A stretch of 43,225 nucleotides of DNA from a virus. The notes below the pieces were generated by a model. That model had not been told where the DNA came from. It saw only the letters and a list, made by a program, of their open reading frames with translations, and ran no database searches. A program made the position numbers and the translations under genes. The DNA is taken from IMG/VR virus record IMGVR_UViG_3300046485_000008, positions 1 through 43,225 of that record; one strand, 5' to 3'. The number at the start of each line of letters is the position of its first letter. Position 1 is the stretch's first letter. This document shows, one piece after another, positions 7,928-15,133 of the stretch.

Positions 7928-8889
7928 TGGCTAAGACCCAGACCACCCCCACCACTCAGGCTCCTGCTGCCCCCCAGCCGCCGCAGAATCAGCCCACCCC
8001 TGCACCCATGACCCCCGCCACACGCCCCCAGATCCCGAACGAGATCATCCACATGGGCATGGACACCGTCCAGGGGTTCGAAGCGATCCAGAGGTGCGCC
8101 AGACTGCTGTCTGCTTCCCCCTTGGTCCCCGAGATCTATCGTGGGGCTGATGGTCTCCCCTCCTGTGTCATCGCCCTGAACATGGCGACACGCCTGAAGG
8201 CAGACCCTCTGATGGTCATGCAGAATCTGTTCATCATCAAAGGGAAGCCAGGATGGAGTTCGAAGTTCCTGATCGCCACCTTCAATCAGTGCGGAAGGTT
8301 CAGCCCCATTCGCTACGAGTTCCAGGGCACTGAAGGCAAGGATGACTGGGGAGCCCGAGCCACTGCTGTGGAGAAGGCAACAGGGGAGAAGCTGGTCGGG
8401 CCCCTTGTGACCATCGCCATCGCGAAGGCAGAGGGCTGGCTCCAGAAGAACGACAGCAAGTGGAAAACCATCCCTGAGCAGATGATGCGATACCGTTCAG
8501 CCGCATGGTTTGTGAACACAGTCGCCCCAGAACTGGCGATGGGGCTCCCCACCAGTGATGAGGTGGAGGACTTCATCGAGGGAGAGACCATCCCCCAGAA
8601 GACCTCCCAGGGACGGCCTTCCGCCGGAATGCCCACCCCCGTGAACGACTGGGGGATCGAGGATCTGGAAGCCCTGGAGGACCTGCTGGATCAGGTCTAC
8701 CAAGTATTCAAGGCAGGAGGGCTGGCGGGGCAGTATGAGCCCTACGCCGCGAAGGTGAAGGCACGCAGGAACCAGGAGACCCCTGGGGTCCTGCTGGTGG
8801 AAGTCCGCAGTGATCTGGCCGCCATGAAGGGTGAGCCCCAGGACGAACCCGCCAGCATGGACTCCATCCTGGAGGACGGATCGAAATGA
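7927..8889 (+). CDS. recT: RecT-like single-strand DNA annealing protein
   Basis: A 320-residue protein. A Pro/Gln/Thr-rich N-terminus (1-35) precedes a RecT-type core: GFEAIQRCARLLSASPLVP, then VIALNMATRLKADPLMVMQN, GKPGWSSKFLIATFNQCG, and near the end of the core MMRYRSAAWFVNTVAPEL. RecT family proteins bind single-stranded DNA and anneal it to a complementary strand during phage recombination and repair. No RecE-type exonuclease was found next to it; a small PD-(D/E)XK nuclease lies three genes downstream. The family is assigned from motif order; a distant relationship to RecT is also possible. Confidence 0.75.
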   Translation: MAKTQTTPTTQAPAAPQPPQNQPTPAPMTPATRPQIPNEIIHMGMDTVQGFEAIQRCARLLSASPLVPEIYRGADGLPSCVIALNMATRLKADPLMVMQNLFIIKGKPGWSSKFLIATFNQCGRFSPIRYEFQGTEGKDDWGARATAVEKATGEKLVGPLVTIAIAKAEGWLQKNDSKWKTIPEQMMRYRSAAWFVNTVAPELAMGLPTSDEVEDFIEGETIPQKTSQGRPSAGMPTPVNDWGIEDLEALEDLLDQVYQVFKAGGLAGQYEPYAAKVKARRNQETPGVLLVEVRSDLAAMKGEPQDEPASMDSILEDGSK

Positions 8890-9236
8890 GCCGACTGTTC
8901 GCTCCTGGCTTCACGCAGGATGACGATCTGGCGGGTCTCCCTTTGTTCGTAGCAGGGGGGGCTCCTGCCCCTCCTGCTTCTCCTCCTGCTGTGGTCCACA
9001 TCCCGCCTCAGGACCCGAAGGTCCGAGGCACTGAGGAAGAACCCCGCTTGACCCGTCAGTCCCTCGCCATCCTCGCTAGACTCCGCGAGGGTCCTGCATC
9101 CAACTCGGACCTGGTCCTGATCGCCCAACGCTTCGGGGCTCGTGTCCATGACCTCCGAGAAGCTGGCTACCCCATCACCATCCTGTCCCGAGATCGAGCC
9201 TCTGGGGTCACTGTCTACGCCCTGGAGGAGCCATGA
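8886..9236 (+). CDS. Helix-turn-helix protein (HTH_39 type)
   Basis: A 116-residue protein overlapping the RecT-like gene by 4 bases. A flexible Pro/Ala-rich N-terminus is followed by a winged-helix-like domain at about 53-113: LTRQSLAILARLREG, then RVHDLREAGYPITI. The segment RVHDLREAGYPI is a hallmark of the HTH_39 group of small phage DNA-binding proteins. It may regulate the early operon or help load replication proteins on DNA; neither can be read from the sequence. Confidence 0.68.
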   Translation: MSRLFAPGFTQDDDLAGLPLFVAGGAPAPPASPPAVVHIPPQDPKVRGTEEEPRLTRQSLAILARLREGPASNSDLVLIAQRFGARVHDLREAGYPITILSRDRASGVTVYALEEP

Positions 9237-9445
9237 AGGGGAAGGACTGTGTCGAGACCCTGCTGGACATGGCAGACCGCAGGGTGAGGGCTATTCCCAT
9301 CCGCGAGGCAGAGAGGAAGGTCCCAGACCATCACCTCCGCAGGGAGGTCTCTGCCCTCAGGCTGGCTCTGGTGTTTATGAACACCCCCAGGGACATCCTC
9401 CCGATCCTCCCTGAACTCCCAGACCACCTCAGGAGGAAGCCATGA
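9233..9445 (+). CDS. Hypothetical small protein
   Basis: A 70-residue basic protein in the early operon, with 4-base overlaps on both sides (ATGA). It is mostly helical by composition, with many Arg and Asp residues in the first half and a Pro-rich end (DILPILPELPDHL). No family is recognised. The tight overlaps suggest it is translated together with the HTH protein before it and the nuclease after it. Confidence 0.6.
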   Translation: MKGKDCVETLLDMADRRVRAIPIREAERKVPDHHLRREVSALRLALVFMNTPRDILPILPELPDHLRRKP

Positions 9446-9786
9446 GTTCGCCAGACTCAGAACTTGAAGACACCTTCGCCTTCCAGCTTCGTGTGGCGGG
9501 GCTCCCTGTCCCCATCCGACAGTTCCAAGCCATCCCCGGAAGGAAGCTGGCATTCGATTTCGGCTTCCCAGAGTGGAGGCTTCTGGTGGAGATCCAGGGA
9601 GGTGTCTGGACGAAGGGGAAGCATGGGAGAGGGTCTGGGATCATCCAGGACCAGAACAAGCTGAACGATGCGGTCCTGAACGGGTTCTACACCCTCCAGT
9701 TCTCGGTGAACCACATCAAGGACGGGACTGCCCTCCTGGTCACCCAGAGGGCTCTGAGGGTCCTCCCACGAGTAGGGAGGGCATGA
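9442..9786 (+). CDS. Small PD-(D/E)XK nuclease (Vsr/resolvase-like)
   Basis: A 114-residue protein with the core of a PD-(D/E)XK nuclease: E9 or E11 in the first helix, KLAFDFGFPEWRLLVEIQGG (Asp about 39, Glu about 50, then Gln) and a basic loop WTKGKHGRGSG followed by QDQNKLNDAVLNGF. Small phage proteins of this type are Vsr-, Holliday-junction-resolvase- or VRR-like endonucleases that work with recombination genes. In this operon it could cut recombination intermediates or trim ends for the RecT-like protein. Which substrate it cuts is not visible. Confidence 0.72.
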   Translation: MSSPDSELEDTFAFQLRVAGLPVPIRQFQAIPGRKLAFDFGFPEWRLLVEIQGGVWTKGKHGRGSGIIQDQNKLNDAVLNGFYTLQFSVNHIKDGTALLVTQRALRVLPRVGRA

Positions 9787-10664
9787 TGGGTCGCCCCTGG
9801 TTCCCCCTCTATGCGGCAGACCTCCTGGTGGACGCAAAGGTCGCCCAGCTTTCGGACCCGCAGTTCAGGATGCTGGTCCGAGTCTGGTGTCGGTGCTGTC
9901 TGGATGGCTCTGTCCCAGCAGAAGCAAAAGCTTTCGCCAAGGTCATGGGGTGCCGCGAGAATGTGGCTCGATTGACCCTCCAATGGCTCGTCAATTTTAT
10001 ATCTATTGACCCCTCAATGGGGGGCCGATTGATCTCTGAACGGATGCACCGTGAAGCCCAGAGATACGAGGCAAAGGTTGAAAAGCTTCGGGCTAACGGT
10101 TTGAAGGGTGGTCGTGGGCATAAAGCAAAAGCTTCCGAAATGCTTGTGGAACCACAACCACAACCACAACCACAAAAAGAAAAAGAACAAAAGACCCCCC
10201 GCAAGCGGGGACCAGCCAAGCCTGAGCCCACCTCCCTGGAGGAGATCTTGAAGGGAGGGAAGGGCACCCCCTACTGGGAAGCCTACTGGAAGCTGGTGGG
10301 CACCTTTGGGGGGCAGAGCAAGAACCCAGCACCCCGCACGACAGCCGCCCTCTACATGACTGCGACAGTCGGCTACCACCCAGAACACATCCAGGGGAAG
10401 GCTGAAGACCTGCGAGCTCAGACCAGCGAAGCGAAGTTCATGCCCCAGCTTGCGAAGTGGCTGGAAGGGTGCGGATACGCCACTCCAGACCTCCCGAAAC
10501 CCCCGAAAACGAACGGAGCGAATCATGCCAGATCACCCCAGCACCGAGCAGAAGTCGATGCCGCTTACATTGAGACCCTTCACCGCAAGCCATCTGCTGC
10601 CCCCCTTGAAGCCTTCACCCCCGACCCTGAACTGCACAGTCTGTTCGAATCAAGTCCCACATGA
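9783..10664 (+). CDS. DUF1376-type replication initiator-like protein
   Basis: The ATG at 9783 overlaps the previous stop (ATGA). The 293 residues start with the DUF1376 pattern WFPLYAADLLVDAKVAQLS and a winged-helix-like N-terminal domain (about 4-90). Next comes a basic hinge with a PQ repeat (123-131) encoded by four perfect CCACAA hexamers, a Lys/Glu-rich stretch, and a C-terminal helical region with YWEAYWKLVG. Proteins with this N-terminal domain commonly lie before a DnaC-type loader and act like lambda O in starting replication. AT-rich sequence with repeats lies inside the gene (see the origin candidate). The last 140 bases overlap the next gene. Confidence 0.72.
   Translation: MMGRPWFPLYAADLLVDAKVAQLSDPQFRMLVRVWCRCCLDGSVPAEAKAFAKVMGCRENVARLTLQWLVNFISIDPSMGGRLISERMHREAQRYEAKVEKLRANGLKGGRGHKAKASEMLVEPQPQPQPQKEKEQKTPRKRGPAKPEPTSLEEILKGGKGTPYWEAYWKLVGTFGGQSKNPAPRTTAALYMTATVGYHPEHIQGKAEDLRAQTSEAKFMPQLAKWLEGCGYATPDLPKPPKTNGANHARSPQHRAEVDAAYIETLHRKPSAAPLEAFTPDPELHSLFESSPT
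9922..10175. other. Candidate replication origin inside the initiator gene
   Basis: Within the DUF1376-like gene the base composition becomes AT-rich and repetitive. AAGCAAAAGCTT occurs at 9922-9933 and 10123-10134, with a third AAAAGCTT at 10081-10088. ATTGACCCTCCAATGG at 9971-9986 recurs as ATTGACCCCTCAATGG at 10005-10020, flanking an AT-rich stretch (about 9991-10006). Four CCACAA hexamers follow at 10152-10175. Lambda and relatives carry iterons and an AT-rich melting region inside gene O, so the same design is likely here. No unwinding element could be computed. Confidence 0.45.
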
Positions 10665-11400
10665 TCGTCTGGTCCTCTCCAGAGCCTCGGGGCAACCCGT
10701 CACGCCATTCATCTGCATGGAGTGCTGGAACAGGAGCCAGGAGGTCACCAGGAAGGCTCACGAAGCGGCTGTGATCCTGGATGATCTGGAAGCCTGGACC
10801 ACTGAACGCCTCCACCGTGTGGGGATGTCCAAGCGGGAAACGAAGGCAGATCTGGTGAAGGTTCCACCAGTAGTCCGACAAGCCCTCCCGAAGGAGCCCG
10901 TGAAGATCCTCCTGGAGGGCAGGGTGCCCACTGCTGGGTTCGGGCTGGGAGGGAACACCGATGGAGGGAAGACGATGGCTCTGGCCGCCATCCTACGCCG
11001 CCATGTGGAGGCTTGGGCACGAAGAGAGGCACCCCTGAAGGGCAAGCTGGAGGACCCGCTGTGGATCAGATGGGTCTCTTGGCCCGATGAGGTCCAGTGG
11101 CTCAGGGGTCACGCCATTGATGGGTCCATCCCCGATCGTCTGGATGCCCTCGCAAGCGTCCCCCTGCTGGTCCTGGATGATCTGGGCAGGGAGAGGATCA
11201 AGGGCTCGTATTCCGATGACTGGGCGGCTTCCCAGCTAGACTTCGTGGTGAACAGCAGGTATCGGGAAGAATTGATCACCATCTGGACCACGAATGTGAG
11301 GGAAGCGGACCTGGCCCTGCTCTACGGGGGCGCATTGATGAGAAGGCTCACAGCAGAGAACCCCCTCACATGGATCGAGAATCTGGGGAGCGCACGATGA
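10525..11400 (+). CDS. DnaC/IstB-like helicase loader ATPase
   Basis: A 291-residue protein. The ATG at 10525 is chosen for its GGAG site; the gene then overlaps the initiator gene by 140 bases in another frame. Two CxxC pairs (C37/C40 and C64/C67) form a probable zinc site. They are followed by an AAA+ core with Walker A GNTDGGKT (143-150), Walker B VPLLVLDDLG (211-220) and a sensor-like ITIWTTN. Loaders of this class open the replicative helicase ring and place it at the origin, as DnaC or lambda P do. No phage helicase, primase or polymerase was seen, so the host replisome is probably recruited. Confidence 0.8.
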   Translation: MPDHPSTEQKSMPLTLRPFTASHLLPPLKPSPPTLNCTVCSNQVPHDRLVLSRASGQPVTPFICMECWNRSQEVTRKAHEAAVILDDLEAWTTERLHRVGMSKRETKADLVKVPPVVRQALPKEPVKILLEGRVPTAGFGLGGNTDGGKTMALAAILRRHVEAWARREAPLKGKLEDPLWIRWVSWPDEVQWLRGHAIDGSIPDRLDALASVPLLVLDDLGRERIKGSYSDDWAASQLDFVVNSRYREELITIWTTNVREADLALLYGGALMRRLTAENPLTWIENLGSAR

Positions 11401-11564
11401 AGGTGGACTGGTGGAAGTGCGGAGAGTGCAGAGCCATCCACGGGCCTGAGGTGGAGGCATGTCCCTGTCTCGATGAAGGGGAGCAGATGAGCAAGGGAGA
11501 ACGAGAGGAGGAGGCTATGTGGGCGGCTGCCGACAGAGCCCTGGCCGAGATGGAGAACCGATGA
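11397..11564 (+). CDS. Small cysteine-containing protein
   Basis: A 55-residue protein starting at the ATG that overlaps the loader stop (ATGA). It has CGEC near the N-terminus and CPC about 18 residues later, suggesting a small metal site, then a very acidic helical tail (KGEREEEAMWAAADRALAEM). It ends in a 4-base overlap with the next gene. No family is recognised. Confidence 0.55.
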   Translation: MKVDWWKCGECRAIHGPEVEACPCLDEGEQMSKGEREEEAMWAAADRALAEMENR

Positions 11565-11824
11565 CCCAGCACGAACTTCAGGATGCCCACCTCTACGGAT
11601 GGGGACCTCCAGGAGCCCCAGGAGAGATCCCTGTCCCTGACGATGTGGCTCAGTGGTATCGAGAGTTCCGTCCAGGGTACTGGGGCTACGTATGCCCCTG
11701 TTGCAAGTGCGTCTGGGCTCCTGGCTGGGGAGAAGATCTGCCCAAGTCATTCCGAGCGCATGTGACTCCCTACCTGCGAGGTGGGGGGTGCTTTTTTGAA
11801 CCCAAAGCCGAAGGGAAAAAATGA
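11561..11824 (+). CDS. Hypothetical protein with a CPCCKC site
   Basis: An 87-residue protein; the ATG at 11561 overlaps the preceding stop. It is rich in aromatic residues (YWGYVCPCCKCVWAPGW) with a compact CPCCKC cluster likely to bind zinc, and a final cysteine in GGGCFFEP. It sits between the loader and the deoxyribosyltransferase-like gene with overlaps on both sides. No function can be assigned. Confidence 0.58.
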   Translation: MTQHELQDAHLYGWGPPGAPGEIPVPDDVAQWYREFRPGYWGYVCPCCKCVWAPGWGEDLPKSFRAHVTPYLRGGGCFFEPKAEGKK

Positions 11825-12177
11825 CACCGCAAGCCTACATCGCAGGACCCTACTCTTCTGTCTCGCCTCAAGAGATCCAGCAGAATGTGAAGCGTGCAGT
11901 GTGCGCTGGATGGCTGGCGGCCGCACGAGGCTATCTCCCCATCATCCCCCACTCGATGGGACCTCATCACGGGGTCACATGGGACGGTGCGATGGAGAGA
12001 TGCAGGAGACTGGTGGGGGACCTGGACCCCCATCGGGACATCCTGGTGACCCTGCCCGACTGGGAAGAGTCCCCAGGGGCGAGGGAGGAGGTGGCTCTGG
12101 CTCTGGGGCTCCGAATCCCTGTCCTTAGGCTGGAAGACCTCATGAAAAGACCCACCCTTCCAGGTCCTTACTGGTAG
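11821..12177 (+). CDS. DUF4406/nucleoside 2-deoxyribosyltransferase-like protein
   Basis: A 118-residue protein that begins AYIAGPYS, the nucleotide-binding start motif of the nucleoside 2-deoxyribosyltransferase superfamily. It continues with PIIPHSMGPH, DILVTLPDWEESPGAREEVALAL and a final VLRLEDL. Glu and Ser in the SPGAREE segment match the conserved position of this group. Relatives exchange or hydrolyse bases on deoxynucleotides; phage DUF4406 members are poorly characterised. It is the last gene before a terminator-like hairpin. A role in nucleotide supply or modified nucleotides is inferred. Confidence 0.7.
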   Translation: MTPQAYIAGPYSSVSPQEIQQNVKRAVCAGWLAAARGYLPIIPHSMGPHHGVTWDGAMERCRRLVGDLDPHRDILVTLPDWEESPGAREEVALALGLRIPVLRLEDLMKRPTLPGPYW

Positions 12178-12203
12178 AAACAACGCACATATTAAAAAAA
12201 GAA

Positions 12204-12235
12204 CCCACCCTCTATCATTTTTCGTAGGGGGTGGG
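12204..12235 (+). terminator. Terminator-like hairpin closing the replication operon
   Basis: CCCACCCTC (12204-12212) pairs with GGGGGTGGG (12227-12235) over 9 bp with one G-T pair. ATCATTTTA follows on the + strand. On the opposite strand the hairpin is followed by TTCTTTTTTTAA, so it could stop transcription in either direction. A smaller GGGG-ATGA-CCCC hairpin lies at 12248-12259. Confidence 0.6.
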
Positions 12236-12273
12236 ATCATTTTAGTCGGGGATGACCCCCACTGGGAGACCAC

Positions 12274-12414
12274 ATGAACCGACTCACCATGCCCTTCTCT
12301 TCCTCAGATGACCTCCAGAAGGTCTCTGAGTTCGTTTCCAATCTTCTCCATCAAGGTGTTCGCTTTGAAGCCCAGCAGGACTTCGACAGCATCATCTTCA
12401 CCTTCATCCGATAG
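12274..12414 (+). CDS. Small hypothetical protein, 46 residues
   Basis: It begins MNRLTMPFSSSDD and ends DSIIFTFIR. The ATG at 12274 follows a GGGAG site and lies just past the terminator, so it opens a new block. The product looks soluble and alternates helix and strand. No family is recognised. It is supported by its ribosome site, its coding-like third positions and the close spacing to the next gene (8 bases). Confidence 0.5.
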   Translation: MNRLTMPFSSSDDLQKVSEFVSNLLHQGVRFEAQQDFDSIIFTFIR

Positions 12415-12422
12415 GAGCCGAC

Positions 12423-12587
12423 ATGACCCTCACCGACCACATCACTATCCTCCACTTGATCTCCAACGATGAAGGCTCTGACTTCATAGAGATCGGTTCC
12501 ATTGACACAGAAGCCCCCACAGCGGCAGTCCTGAAGGCTCAGGAACTGGCACAGAAGCTGGAAGCCGCAAAGCCAGGGCAGGTCTAG
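12423..12587 (+). CDS. Small protein ending at an amber codon that is in frame with the next gene
   Basis: A 54-residue product (starts MTLTDHITILHLI) with a TAGGAGCC ribosome site. It stops at TAG 12585-12587. The same frame stays open past this codon into the gene annotated from 12618, and the intervening codons (VYDWADSETI) look like ordinary coding sequence. The next start has no clear ribosome site. The two pieces may therefore be one gene of about 283 codons interrupted by a CAG-to-TAG change, a read-through pair, or a sequencing error. Confidence 0.5.
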   Translation: MTLTDHITILHLISNDEGSDFIEIGSIDTEAPTAAVLKAQELAQKLEAAKPGQV

Positions 12588-12617
12588 GTCTACGACTGGG
12601 CAGACAGCGAGACGATC

Positions 12618-13274
12618 ATGGTGTACCCCGCAGAGGAAGGTCAGGTCTATGGGGAAGAGACTCACACTGGAACCTTCACGATAGAAGTGGAGCCCACCCT
12701 CCAATGGGTGAGGGAGTTCGGTGCTGAGTACCAGTGCCCCCCCTGCCCCTCCTTCCTGGATGACCAGTCATGGCATAACGACATCTGCCCCTCGTATGGC
12801 TATTACAGCGAGGAGCATGGGCAGATGCTGGTGTCCGTGTGGATGGAACACCCTGTCCAGGAGCAGAGAGATTCCCAGGACCTGAAGCGGTTCTGGGCTT
12901 GTGGGACAGAAGCCTCTGGCTACCCCACCATCCTCGCCTCTGATGACTTCGAAGAAGTGGTAGCCGCCGCGAAGGAATCACTGGAGCGCACAGCCGCAGA
13001 GATCGGTCTCACCCTCAGGCATCAAGAGACCAAGAAGCAGACACTGGAACGCCTCAGGAAGACCTTCACGCTCGTGGATGCGTGCTGGTACCCAGAGGAA
13101 CACCCAGAGGTGGATGAAGACAGCATCCCCACAGAAGCCCGTGCGAACGAGATGTCCGAAGAAGCCATCGCCGAATTGAGCCAGATCATCGGACGAGACA
13201 TCGACATGACCGCAGAACACGCCACCTTCGGGGACCTGATCCTCTGGTGCGAAGACGAGATCGCCACCCTTTAA
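12618..13274 (+). CDS. Hypothetical protein, possibly the C-terminal part of a split gene
   Basis: A 218-residue acidic protein from the first available ATG. It has a CPPC pair and a later cysteine (residues about 41-57), aromatic and His-rich sequence (SWHNDICPSYGYYSEEHG), and a helical second half ending in Glu/Asp-rich sequence. No clear ribosome site precedes this ATG. The frame is continuous with the 54-residue gene upstream except for one TAG, so the true N-terminus may be at 12423. The family is not recognised. Confidence 0.55.
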   Translation: MVYPAEEGQVYGEETHTGTFTIEVEPTLQWVREFGAEYQCPPCPSFLDDQSWHNDICPSYGYYSEEHGQMLVSVWMEHPVQEQRDSQDLKRFWACGTEASGYPTILASDDFEEVVAAAKESLERTAAEIGLTLRHQETKKQTLERLRKTFTLVDACWYPEEHPEVDEDSIPTEARANEMSEEAIAELSQIIGRDIDMTAEHATFGDLILWCEDEIATL

Positions 13275-13296
13275 CCCCACCCAACAGGAGCCCACC

Positions 13297-13656
13297 ATGC
13301 GTCACGCTTACACTGCCCACCACCCCACCACCTACGCCATGAAGTCCTTCAAGTGGTCCCCATCCAGGACAGAGGAGACGAACTGCTTCCAAGCCTCTCT
13401 CACGCGCGAGGGGAAGGTCGTGGCCGCCGTTCATAACCAAGGGACAGGGGGGGGGAACATTCTGTCCTTCGTGAACAACAAGGAGGAAAAACGCTTCCGC
13501 GAGTTCTGTGCCTCTCTTGAACCGGACACCTACGAGGAGGCTGGTGAGGTGACCTCGATCCTCATGCCCCCCAGTGGGGACCAGGGCACTGTGGAGGTCA
13601 CCATCGGTTCCACCGTCTACACCGTGAACTACGCCATCAAAGGGGGTGCGAAATGA
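13297..13656 (+). CDS. Hypothetical protein
   Basis: A 119-residue protein behind an AACAGGAGCCC site. It appears to be a small alpha/beta domain: strands with FQASLTREGKVVAAVHNQG, a glycine run GTGGGN, a basic helix KEEKRFREFC and C-terminal strands (TVEVTIGSTVYTVNY). Its end overlaps the next gene (ATGATG). No function is recognised. Confidence 0.6.
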   Translation: MRHAYTAHHPTTYAMKSFKWSPSRTEETNCFQASLTREGKVVAAVHNQGTGGGNILSFVNNKEEKRFREFCASLEPDTYEEAGEVTSILMPPSGDQGTVEVTIGSTVYTVNYAIKGGAK

Positions 13657-14102
13657 TGAAGCCGAAGATCAATTCCCAGCATGAGTTCATCTCCATGAGC
13701 CTCGGGAACAATCGGACCATGACGGTCTCCCGCTCAGGGGTCAGGGGCAAAGGGAAGATCCCCCAGGAGGTCTTCTCCTTCTGGGATGAGGCTACGAGGT
13801 TCAAGCCTGAAGCCCTCCAGAAGCTGGGGCTCCGCACAGATGCCAGGAGCAACATGAACCCCGAGGGAGTCACGATGGGTCAGGTGATCCAAGCCTTCGC
13901 AGATCAGATCGACACCATCTGGCCCGAGTGGGCTGTGGCTCCTGCCCTCCCCACTGTCGGCCAGGAAGTCCGCATCTCCTTCGGGAAGAAAAAGGGCATG
14001 GACTCAGGGGTGGTGGAGAAGGTGAAGGGGACCATGATCACAGCCCGATTCTCCCGCGAGGGTCTAGTCTCCTTCCCCGCTGACATGATCGAGCAGGGGT
14101 AG
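13653..14102 (+). CDS. Hypothetical protein with a KOW/SH3-like C-terminus
   Basis: A 149-residue protein; two adjacent ATGs (13653 and 13656) follow the overlap with the previous stop. The N-terminal half has beta-rich sequence (MSLGNNRTMTVSRSGV) and a helical middle. The last 50 residues, VGQEVRISFGKKKGMDSGVV followed by VKGTMITARFSREG, look like a small KOW or SH3-type barrel that binds nucleic acid or protein. The resemblance is by pattern only. Confidence 0.58.
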   Translation: MMKPKINSQHEFISMSLGNNRTMTVSRSGVRGKGKIPQEVFSFWDEATRFKPEALQKLGLRTDARSNMNPEGVTMGQVIQAFADQIDTIWPEWAVAPALPTVGQEVRISFGKKKGMDSGVVEKVKGTMITARFSREGLVSFPADMIEQG

Positions 14103-14104
14103 CC

Positions 14105-14509
14105 ATGAGCGCACAGAATGAACTCTCCTTCTACTTCGGCTCAGACTCCTGGAAAGCCCTCAGGAAGGTGGTGGACCAGCACCTCTCCCTGGTCCCCCTT
14201 GCCCCTCTGACCGATGAGGAGACCGCAGACCTCTCCTACATCCAGGAAGCCATGCAGGAGGTGGAGAAGATCTGCACCTATCACCCCGCCCCGCACTATC
14301 CCCTCTGGCCCGGAAAGCCCACCCCCATCCAGAACGGGGAGGAGACCCTGTGGCTCGTCTGGTATGGACACTGCCAGCAGGGGAACACCTCCCTGGAGTT
14401 CTTCACCCCCGACACCTCCCTGTGCCCCTATGGACCATTCAGGACCCAGGAGGAAGCTGCCACACTACGCCGCCGACTCGTGAGCGCATGGTTCGCCCAC
14501 CAGGACTGA
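14105..14509 (+). CDS. Hypothetical protein
   Basis: A 134-residue protein 2 bases after the previous stop. The N-terminal half is helical (LSYIQEAMQEVEKICTYH) and the C-terminal half is rich in Trp, Pro and Gly with ETLWLVWYGHCQQGN and FRTQEEAATLRRRLVSAWFA. No family is recognised. It ends before a strong G/C hairpin. Confidence 0.58.
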   Translation: MSAQNELSFYFGSDSWKALRKVVDQHLSLVPLAPLTDEETADLSYIQEAMQEVEKICTYHPAPHYPLWPGKPTPIQNGEETLWLVWYGHCQQGNTSLEFFTPDTSLCPYGPFRTQEEAATLRRRLVSAWFAHQD

Positions 14510-14526
14510 TCCTTCACCATCACCTC

Positions 14527-14544
14527 GGGGGGCTCATGCCCCCC
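14527..14544 (+). terminator. Strong G/C hairpin between genes
   Basis: GGGGGGC (14527-14533), loop TCAT, GCCCCCC (14538-14544): a perfect 7-bp stem, followed by TTCCTTCTTC. The tail is pyrimidine-rich but not a run of T, so termination would be partial. It lies in the 56-base gap between two genes of the same strand. Confidence 0.45.
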
Positions 14545-14565
14545 TTCCTTCTTCAGGAGCAAGCC

Positions 14566-14910
14566 ATGAACAGACCGCAACGCCACCCCTTTCCAGACTG
14601 GGAAGTCCGCCCCCGATACGCCCCCGAGAAGGGGATCACGAATGTCTGGGTGAACATCTACATCGGACCCGTGAGCATGTGCCCAGACGCGACCAGAGAG
14701 ACAGTGCAGGAACTGCGAGCTCTGGCTGATGACATCGAGGTGCTACTCAACGAGAAGGATGTCCACGACTCCACTCCTGAGGACCTGGCCGTCCCCGCCG
14801 CCGCCGAAATCGCACGAGATCGGAACTCCCCAGAGGAAGACGCCGCGATGGATCTCCTGGAAGCCACGCAGAAGGAAGCAGGAGCCCAGGGGGTGACCAG
14901 TGAGGACTGA
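14566..14910 (+). CDS. Hypothetical protein
   Basis: The ATG at 14566 has a CAGGAGCAAGCC site. The 114-residue product has an N-terminal strand-rich segment (NVWVNIYIGPVSMCPDATRE) and then a helical, acidic second half (VQELRALADDIEVLL, EEDAAMDLLEATQKEA). No family is recognised. The next gene starts inside its last codons. Confidence 0.55.
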   Translation: MNRPQRHPFPDWEVRPRYAPEKGITNVWVNIYIGPVSMCPDATRETVQELRALADDIEVLLNEKDVHDSTPEDLAVPAAAEIARDRNSPEEDAAMDLLEATQKEAGAQGVTSED

Positions 14911-15133
14911 AGAGATGCCCCTGGGTGCGAAGGTGATCCGAATCCTGCTGGACATCGCTTGCGCCTTCGCCCTGTTCCTCTTCCTGGCTCCCATCTTCCT
15001 GATGATCGCCCACCGCATCGAGGTCCAGAGGGCCGAGAAGAGATGGCAGGAAACCATCGAGCAGGAGAACGCCAAGACCGAGAAGGCTGTGAAGGCATGG
15101 CGGGATGCAGTGGAACGAGCGAGGGTCAAGTGA
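14900..15133 (+). CDS. Small single-TM protein
   Basis: A 77-residue protein from GTG 14900 (AGGGGG site 8 bases upstream); ATG 14915 is an alternative start. One hydrophobic helix at about 15-37 (ILLDIACAFALFLFLAPIFLMIA) is followed by a charged helix of about 38 residues rich in Glu, Lys and Arg. It is the first of two consecutive membrane proteins well away from the lysis genes. Possible roles include membrane docking of replication or superinfection exclusion; there is no direct evidence for either. Confidence 0.55.
   Translation: MRTEEMPLGAKVIRILLDIACAFALFLFLAPIFLMIAHRIEVQRAEKRWQETIEQENAKTEKAVKAWRDAVERARVK

Noticed and set aside
12585-12587. TAG reassigned to an amino acid in this phage
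   Set aside because: Several genes, including the major capsid protein, end in TAG followed closely by a new ribosome site, so TAG works as a stop.
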